Below are positions 1-5,776 of a stretch of 36,031 bases of DNA, in pieces. Numbering within the stretch: the stretch's first letter is position 1; each line of letters starts with the position of its first letter. The position numbers were made by a program, and so were the translations under genes. The stretch lies in contig JAFTFY010000006.1 in assembly GCA_017458185.1 (NCBI GenBank), positions 1 through 36,031 of the forward strand. Reading direction: 5' to 3'. The notes beneath the pieces were generated by a model, which ran no database searches, was not told the origin of the DNA, and was given only the letters and a program-made list of their open reading frames with translations. Source of the DNA: Neisseriaceae bacterium (GTDB lineage Bacteria > Pseudomonadota > Gammaproteobacteria > Burkholderiales > Neisseriaceae).

Positions 1-2703
1 TCCCCGCCGAACAGGCGGCTTAGAAAGCCGTTCCGTCTGTAACCGTTGCCCCTATCGCGTTCCCCGCCGAACAGGCGGCTTAGAAATTAACATTGCCTTG
101 AAAATAGGGCGTATTCACGTTCCCCGCCGAACAGGCGGCTTAGAAATTGCCCGAGTGCAACTGTGAAAGCGGCGGTGGGTTCCCCGCCGAACAGGCGGCT
201 TAGAAACGAATCAGTCGCCTATTCGCCGCAATCTCTTAGTTCCCCGCCGAACAGGCGGCTTAGAAATGCGTCATACATATCGGTTTTAGTGTTAGGCTGT
301 TCCCCGCCGAACAGGCGGCTTAGAAAAGTCGAAACCGCAGGCAACGCTTTAAGAGCGTGTTCCCCGCCGAACAGGCGGCTTAGAAAGCCGCATTACGCAA
401 ACAACGCACCGCTCGAATGTTCCCCGCCGAACAGGCGGCTTAGAAATTTCTTCTTCTGCCTTGATTGTGTTGTGGCAAGTTCCCCGCCGAACAGGCGGCT
501 TAGAAAGAACTTGCTTAACCAAAGACCGCCGTAAATCAGTTCCCCGCCGAACAGGCGGCTTAGAAAGTCCGCAAAATGGCTATATCAACACTTTTCAAGT
601 TCCCCGCCGAACAGGCGGCTTAGAAAATTTGAACAAGTCGGCAGATTAGCCCAAGCCAGTTCCCCGCCGAACAGGCGGCTTAGAAAATGATTTACCTTGT
701 AACTGGCACACCTGGCACGTTCCCCGCCGAACAGGCGGCTTAGAAAATTATGGGCTTTGTGTATATTGGTGTTGATTTGTTCCCCGCCGAACAGGCGGCT
801 TAGAAATTTTGTTTCTCGTTATTTGATGAGCAAACGAGGTTCCCCGCCGAACAGGCGGCTTAGAAATTAAATAAAGGATAGGGGCTGCCCTGTTTTCTGT
901 TCCCCGCCGAACAGGCGGCTTAGAAAAAAATTCGCTTGCCGTCATATCTGCATTCGGGGTTCCCCGCCGAACAGGCGGCTTAGAAATTGTTACATTCCGT
1001 CCAAACCCAGCAAAGCAGGTTCCCCGCCGAACAGGCGGCTTAGAAACGAAGACGAAGCAAGCGAATAGATTTTCTCATGTTCCCCGCCGAACAGGCGGCT
1101 TAGAAATTTCGCGACTTTATCGCCAACACTATCCACATGTTCCCCGCCGAACAGGCGGCTTAGAAATGCATATTTATACAGGTCAATCGGTGTGTTATGT
1201 TCCCCGCCGAACAGGCGGCTTAGAAATGTACCAGGCGTGCCAGTAATAAGATAAATCAGTTCCCCGCCGAACAGGCGGCTTAGAAATGTGAGTGTCTCCT
1301 ATTGTCATTCATATATTCGTTCCCCGCCGAACAGGCGGCTTAGAAAAGAGTTTATGGAAAAATGCAAGAATTGCCATAGTTCCCCGCCGAACAGGCGGCT
1401 TAGAAATGATTTCAAGCCCTTAACTTCGGCTTGAATTTGTTCCCCGCCGAACAGGCGGCTTAGAAATGACGAAGTCGCCGAGCCGATGAAAGGGTGCGGT
1501 TCCCCGCCGAACAGGCGGCTTAGAAATGCTTATCGCGAGACATTCCAACCCTTACCACGTTCCCCGCCGAACAGGCGGCTTAGAAATGCAAACGAACTTG
1601 CCGAAGTGGCAAATGTTAGTTCCCCGCCGAACAGGCGGCTTAGAAATGAAATAATGATTGCGGTAAAAATTAAAGTCCGTTCCCCGCCGAACAGGCGGCT
1701 TAGAAATAAACTCTTTACAAATCAACGGCTTGGCACTGGTTCCCCGCCGAACAGGCGGCTTAGAAAAAGTAAATCGAGAACTTGGGCAACGCTTGCGTGT
1801 TCCCCGCCGAACAGGCGGCTTAGAAAAAAAAGGCTTGTTTTTAGTGCGACATTGTCAAGTTCCCCGCCGAACAGGCGGCTTAGAAATGAAATCATGCGAG
1901 CCGTCTTTCTAACATTGCGTTCCCCGCCGAACAGGCGGCTTAGAAAAAACAAGCCAAGAATTTGTCGATGAGAACACGGTTCCCCGCCGAACAGGCGGCT
2001 TAGAAAGCCAAATTTTCACAAAACCAAAATCACCCACGGTTCCCCGCCGAACAGGCGGCTTAGAAAATATTGCCTAAACCGCCGATTTTACCTACACCGT
2101 TCCCCGCCGAACAGGCGGCTTAGAAAAAAACTTCCGAACCGTTTATAATCTCACTGCGGTCCCCCGCCGAACAGGCGGCTTAGAAATAATTTTTCCTTAA
2201 TTGCTAATAATTTTTTGCGTTCCCCGCCGAACAGGCGGCTTAGAAAATTATGCAATTTTCGCCCGCGTGGTGTGGCAAGTTCCCCGCCGAACAGGCGGCT
2301 TAGAAAAAAAAACGCAATGACAAAAAGAGCGTTTTCGCGTTCCCCGCCGAACAGGCGGCTTAGAAATGATTGCGGTAAGACATTGATGCAAGTTCTTTGT
2401 TCCCCGCCGAACAGGCGGCTTAGAAATATGCGTTAAGCAACAGCCTAAAAAGCAACAAGTTCCCCGCCGAACAGGCGGCTTAGAAAGTTTTGCCGTGCAA
2501 CCTTTTCGGTAATTCCGAGTTCCCCGCCGAACAGGCGGCTTAGAAATTCAACGCCCATTTTTCTGACAACTTCTTCGCGTTCCCCGCCGAACAGGCGGCT
2601 TAGAAATGTACCAACACGGTCGCCCCAAAATTCAGCGTGTTCCCCGCCGAACAGGCGGCTTAGAAATACTGAAACAAATTGCAAGATTGAGATTGTCGGT
2701 TCC
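1..2703 (+). CRISPR. CRISPR array block 1, type I-F-like repeats
   Basis: The sequence shows 45 repeats at an exact 60-bp period. The unit is GTTCCCCGCCGAACAGGCGG followed by CTTAGAAA, 28 bp, with 32-nt unique spacers. The first repeat lacks its GT because the window starts inside it. The repeat at 2159 has one T-to-C change; the others are identical. The CCGCC/GGCGG stem with a 5-nt loop and the 8-nt CTTAGAAA end match the Cas6f-processed repeat of type I-F systems, so crRNA should be made from the plus strand and the leader and cas genes should lie left of the window. After the last spacer (2667-2698) only GTTCC of a further repeat remains. Spacers at 687-718 and 1227-1258 match the start of a zot-like gene. 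No duplicate spacer was noticed. Confidence 0.97.
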
Positions 2704-2885
2704 TATCTTATATTTGCCAAACTTGGGATGTAGATTACTTGCCTGAAAATCCTGAACAATATATGCAAGCCTACCACTGGATTATGCAAGCCTGTGATGA
2801 AATCGACAGTTTAACCCCCTATAAAGACGCATTAAACAAGGCTTTAATGGCAGACCCACGCTTTCAAACAAAACAGGCTGCCTGA
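2700..2885 (+). pseudogene. C-terminal fragment of an unknown gene
   Basis: An open frame without an upstream start runs from the broken CRISPR repeat to a TGA at 2883-2885. It reads roughly FLSYICQTWDVDYLPENPEQ and continues to a KQAA end. The only in-frame ATG, at 2763, would give 40 residues and has no clear ribosome binding site. The final codons CAG GCT GCC TGA lie in an uptake sequence (2875-2886). I do not recognise the family. The most likely reading is the 3' remnant of a gene truncated where it meets the CRISPR array. It converges on the regulator gene that ends at 2888. Confidence 0.45.
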
Positions 2886-2887
2886 AA

Positions 2888-3079
2888 TTAGCCTAATTCC
2901 TTTGCATAACACGCTAACGCCGACTTAATCACATCAATTTTGTTTTGCCCTGTTTGTTCAACCAAACGATTAAACAAAGCCAGCGTTTCTGCGTCAAAGG
3001 TAAAATTAACCGCCTTTTTGCCAAGTTTCTCACGGCTTTTCACATTGTAAGCGGTGCGATTGTAATGTTTTTCTTGCAT
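2888..3079 (-). CDS. Small ribbon-helix-helix (CopG/Arc-like) DNA-binding protein
   Basis: The gene encodes 63 residues starting MQEKHYNRTAYNVKSREKLG. The central stretch KKAVNFTFDAETLALFNRLV reads as a short strand followed by helix A, then a turn (EQTGQNK) and helix B (IDVIKSALACYAKELG). This is the layout of ribbon-helix-helix repressors and antitoxins. The ATG at 3079 was chosen because AAGGA lies just upstream; a longer frame exists but lacks such a site. It sits in a cargo segment between CRISPR blocks, downstream of a strong minus-strand promoter (3285-3313) and a tiny membrane peptide gene. The palindrome GTTAC-N5-GTAAC at 3263-3277 is a candidate autoregulatory operator. Whether it serves a phage, plasmid or toxin-antitoxin unit cannot be told. 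Confidence 0.75.
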   Translation of the reverse strand: MQEKHYNRTAYNVKSREKLGKKAVNFTFDAETLALFNRLVEQTGQNKIDVIKSALACYAKELG

Positions 3080-3145
3080 TTTTATTGTCCTTTTTCTATA
3101 ATGTTTGGGTGGAATAGGGAGCGTCCTACCGCCCCCCATCTTCTA

Positions 3146-3211
3146 TCACCAAGCCGCCGTTATGGCGAGCATAAGTAAAAAGAAGAGAATTATTTTGATG
3201 AAGGTACTCAT
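3146..3211 (-). CDS. Candidate 21-residue hydrophobic membrane peptide
   Basis: A 22-codon frame encodes MSTFIKIILFFLLMLAITAA plus W. It is almost entirely one predicted membrane-spanning segment. A strong ribosome binding site, AGGAAGGA, lies about 8 nt before the ATG. It is the first frame after the promoter at 3285-3313 and is followed 66 nt later by the ribbon-helix-helix gene. Size and composition resemble small phage membrane proteins or type I toxins, but no family is recognised. It is too short to be certain without expression data. Confidence 0.45.
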   Translation of the reverse strand: MSTFIKIILFFLLMLAITAAW

Positions 3212-3232
3212 CTGATAATCCTTCCTAATTTC

Positions 3233-3254
3233 AAGCCCTGCTTCGGTAGGGCTT
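3233..3254. terminator. GC-rich hairpin in the leader of the minus-strand unit
   Basis: AAGCCCT and AGGGCTT form a 7-bp stem around an 8-nt loop containing CTTCGG. In the plus direction it is followed by TTCCC, a weak terminator tail. In the minus direction it lies between the promoter and the small peptide gene, so it could be a leader hairpin instead. Confidence 0.4.
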
Positions 3255-3262
3255 TTCCCGTT

Positions 3263-3313
3263 GTTACCCTATGTAACGGTAATAATTATAACAAAGGTTA
3301 CAATATAAAGCAA
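3263..3313 (-). promoter_or_regulatory. Sigma70 promoter with GTTAC palindrome operator
   Basis: Read on the minus strand, TTGCTT (3308-3313) and a consensus TATAAT (3285-3290) are separated by exactly 17 bp. Immediately downstream, at the expected transcription start, lies the palindrome GTTAC-N5-GTAAC (3263-3277). A further GTTAC half-site (3297-3301) is inside the spacer. The arrangement suggests repression, plausibly by the ribbon-helix-helix protein encoded downstream. Confidence 0.65.
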
Positions 3314-3495
3314 GCATTTTCAAACAAAAACGCCTATCTTATGTGCATATGGTTGAATAATTTGTACAGTAAAAAAACGAAAAAATCACAACTTTGAGAC
3401 TGTGCGTTAGTCTCAAAGTTAGTGATTTAAAATCTCAAAGTTAATGCGGTTTTATATTAGAAATGCTATGGAATTAAGCAAAAAAGTTTTCAGGA
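3314..3495. repeat. AT-rich gap with a 12-bp hairpin and a third half-copy
   Basis: No gene is seen here. AACTTTGAGACT (3390-3401) is the perfect complement of AGTCTCAAAGTT (3409-3420) across a 7-nt loop, and TCTCAAAGTT recurs at 3433-3442. This could be an operator or hairpin. It lies upstream of CRISPR block 2, but because the first repeats of that block are degenerate I do not call it a leader. Confidence 0.5.
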
Positions 3496-4662
3496 ATTCC
3501 CCGCCGAATAGGCGGTTTAGAAATATTGATATTTCAGTAGTAATGAACTATAAATGTTCCCCGCCGAATAAGCGGTTTAGAAAAAATGGGATTGGGTGAA
3601 ATGTGGTATTATAAGTTCTCCGCCGAACAGGCGGCTTAGAAATGCAAAAGCACCTGCTAAAACACCGACATTATGTTCCCCGCCGAACAGGCGGCTTAGA
3701 AATATTGCGAGCCGAAACATAAAACACCGTGCGAGTTCCCCGCCGAACAGGCGGCTTAGAAAGCAGACAGCCAGTCAAGGCTCTTTGACGCTGTTGTTCC
3801 CCGCCGAACAGGCGGCTTAGAAACCATGTATATGGAGATTAAGCAAATCGAATTAGTTCCCCGCCGAACAGGCGGCTTAGAAATGCCCCGTGAATACTGG
3901 AACGCATTAAAACCGGTTCCCCGCCGAACAGGCGGCTTAGAAATATAAGCACAGAGATTTACATGAGCATAAACCGTTCCCCGCCGAACAGGCGGCTTAG
4001 AAAGCACCCGTTTATGACAGCGTGCGAAAAGTTGTGTTCCCCGCCGAACAGGCGGCTTAGAAAAAAAATACGGAATAAAAACGAGCGAAGAAAAGGTTCC
4101 CCGCCGAACAGGCGGCTTAGAAATAAATAAAATGGGCGGAGAAGAACAAACCGCAGTTCCCCGCCGAACAGGCGGCTTAGAAAGTGTCTTGGCATTACAA
4201 AGCCATACCTTTTTTGTTCCCCGCCGAACAGGCGGCTTAGAAAAACAGCAATAATGATTGGTTTCGCTTCGGTGAGTTCCCCGCCGAACAGGCGGCTTAG
4301 AAATTGAAAATCATGAAGAAACTGCCCCCATATATGTTCCCCGCCGAACAGGCGGCTTAGAAAAAACAGCAACAGGGATTTTTTTATTAAATTTAGTTCC
4401 CCGCCGAACAGGCGGCTTAGAAACTGAAAGGCTTAAAAATGAAAGCGAAACAGGAGTTCCCCGCCGAACAGGCGGCTTAGAAAAAAATATCAATCAAAAG
4501 CGTGTCTTTGCCGTAGTTCCCCGCCGAACAGGCGGCTTAGAAATTTTCGTTGTGCATATTCGCAGTAACTGACAAGTTCCCCGCCGAACAGGTGGATTAG
4601 AAAATTAAATACAGTGAGACTATGTCAGGGAGACTGTTCCCCGCCGAACAGGCGCTTAGAAA
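3496..4662 (+). CRISPR. CRISPR array block 2, type I-F-like repeats
   Basis: Twenty repeats with 19 spacers, same orientation and repeat as block 1. Most spacers are 32 nt; the one at 3584-3614 is 31 and the one at 3763-3795 is 33. Repeats at both ends are degenerate. Those at 3496 and 3556 carry GAATAGGCGGTTT or GAATAAGCGGTTT in place of the standard sequence, the one at 3615 reads GTTCTCC, the one at 4576 has GGTGGATT, and the one at 4636 lacks one G so is 27 bp. The spacer at 3884-3915 encodes PREYWNALKP in one frame, reminiscent of BRO-type phage antirepressors, but that is only a hint. The next spacer, starting at 4663, is split by the MITE. Confidence 0.96.
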
Positions 4663-4685
4663 GTTAGGGTTTCGGGGCGTTTTTT

Positions 4686-5026
4686 TATAGTCAAACAACT
4701 TCAAAATAAAAAAATAAAAATAACGCACTGTGCATAAATATTCTATAATTTTAATTTAATCCTGCGTGTCATTACGAGCCAAGCCGAAAGGCGAAAGCGT
4801 GGTAAGAAAGTCAAAAAAATCGTAGATTTTTTTACCAACGCCGCTTATCGTTGTAACGACAAGGTTCGTAAGCAATTTAAGGCTACCTGAAATGATAACA
4901 GATAAGTCCGTTACAACGCCTGCGGCGTTGCTTGAAACCTACGGTTTCAAGTGGATTGCCACGCCGTGATTTCATCACGGCTCGCAATGACACGGTTTTT
5001 TAACATTTTGAAGTTGTTTGACTATA
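4686..5026 (+). mobile_element. 341-bp MITE inserted in a CRISPR spacer (copy 1)
   Basis: The left end TATAGTCAAACAACTTCAAA plus AT (4686-4707) is perfectly inverted at the right end (5005-5026). The outermost TA is a likely target duplication, as in Correia-type elements of Neisseria, which also begin TATAG. There is no coding capacity. A 228-bp inner element bounded by GTGTCATTACGAG and CTCGCAATGACAC occupies 4766-4993 and is full of small hairpins. An uptake sequence variant, AGGCTACCTGAA, is at 4880-4891. A second copy lies at 30567-30906 in inverse orientation with the same nested structure. Flanks of 23 nt and 7 nt plus one TA make 32 nt, one spacer. Confidence 0.9.
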
Positions 5027-5033
5027 CAAAGGA

Positions 5034-5541
5034 GTTCCCTGCCGAACAGGCGGCTTAGAAACATTGTGCTATTGTTTACCTATCCTGCGTTGTGTTCCCC
5101 AGCGAACAGGCGGCTTAGAAAATAAAAAAGGCAACCTGAAAGGCTGCCTGAATGTTCCCTGCCGAACAGGCGGCTTAGAAAGCCCAAAAAAGGCAATTTT
5201 GGCACATTCAGAAGTTCCCCGCCGAACAGGCGGCTTAGAAATATATTGACGCTTTTCAGGAATATATTAACGCGTTCCCCGCCGAACAGGCGGCTTAGAA
5301 ATGTTGCTTTGGCGGATTTTGTTAAGGTTAAAGGTTCCCCGCCGAACAGGCGGCTTAGAAATACCGTAGTTGTAGCGAGTACCACTTTCCGCCGTTCCCC
5401 GCCGAACAGGCGGCTTAGAAAGAAACCGAAACGGCATTGTGGCAAGCGAAAAAGTTCTCCGCCGAACAGGCGGCTTAGAAACAACGCCATACGATATACA
5501 CAGCGTTGTTGTCGTTCCCCGCCGAATAGGCGGTTTAGAAA
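5034..5541 (+). CRISPR. CRISPR array block 3 (continuation of block 2)
   Basis: Nine repeats and eight 32-nt spacers at 60-bp spacing. The first three repeats are slightly degenerate (CCTGCC, CCAGCG, CCTGCC near the 5' end). The one at 5454 reads GTTCTCC and the last (5514-5541) has GAATAGGCGGTTT, a typical trailer-end decay and the same variant seen at the start of block 2. The spacer at 5122-5153 contains the uptake sequence AGGCTGCCTGAA and a near copy AGGCAACCTGAA. Confidence 0.96.
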
Positions 5542-5618
5542 AATAAAGAACTGCAAGCCATAACCTACGGCAGGTTGAATTTTTTGTTTTAAAATGAATT
5601 TTGCCAGTTTCTTATCAG

Positions 5619-5705
5619 TTTCAGGCAGCCTGAAAAATATAATCAGCAAATAAATATTGATAACTTATTGATTTCAAAAAAACACACTTGCTTTTTGTGT
5701 GTGTT
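5619..5705. terminator. Uptake-sequence palindrome and a second hairpin before the DUF2339 gene
   Basis: TTTCAGGCAGCCTGAAA at 5619-5635 is a self-complementary uptake sequence. AACACAC (5681-5687) pairs with GTGTGTT (5699-5705), with a T run on the minus side. Otherwise the 235 bp between the array and the next gene show nothing coding. Confidence 0.45.
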
Positions 5706-5776
5706 ATCACTTAAAGTACCGACTTGGTTTATTTTAATTGTTTTTCATTTTTACTACAAATACAAGGTGTTACAAA

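Noticed and set aside
2607..2638. A spacer read as AEFWGDRVGT, resembling a glyoxalase-type motif
   Set aside because: Ten residues from one of six frames are too few to assign a target.
163..2684. Open frames with repeated SPPNRRLRN, VPRRTGGLE or FLSRLFGGE motifs
   Set aside because: They are translations of the CRISPR repeat in different frames; the spacers between them are unrelated. The same holds for 3596-5649.
3132..3137. C6 tract in the leader of the ribbon-helix-helix gene as a phase-variation site
   Set aside because: Six bases are too short, and the tract lies outside the chosen coding start.
3162..3215. 17-codon plus-strand frame MASISKKKRIILMKVLI
   Set aside because: It lies opposite the better supported small membrane peptide and has no ribosome binding site.
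5542..5576. A further spacer of 32 nt followed by GTT at 5574 in block 3
   Set aside because: Only three bases of a repeat match at the expected place, which is likely by chance; the last repeat is already of the decayed trailer type.
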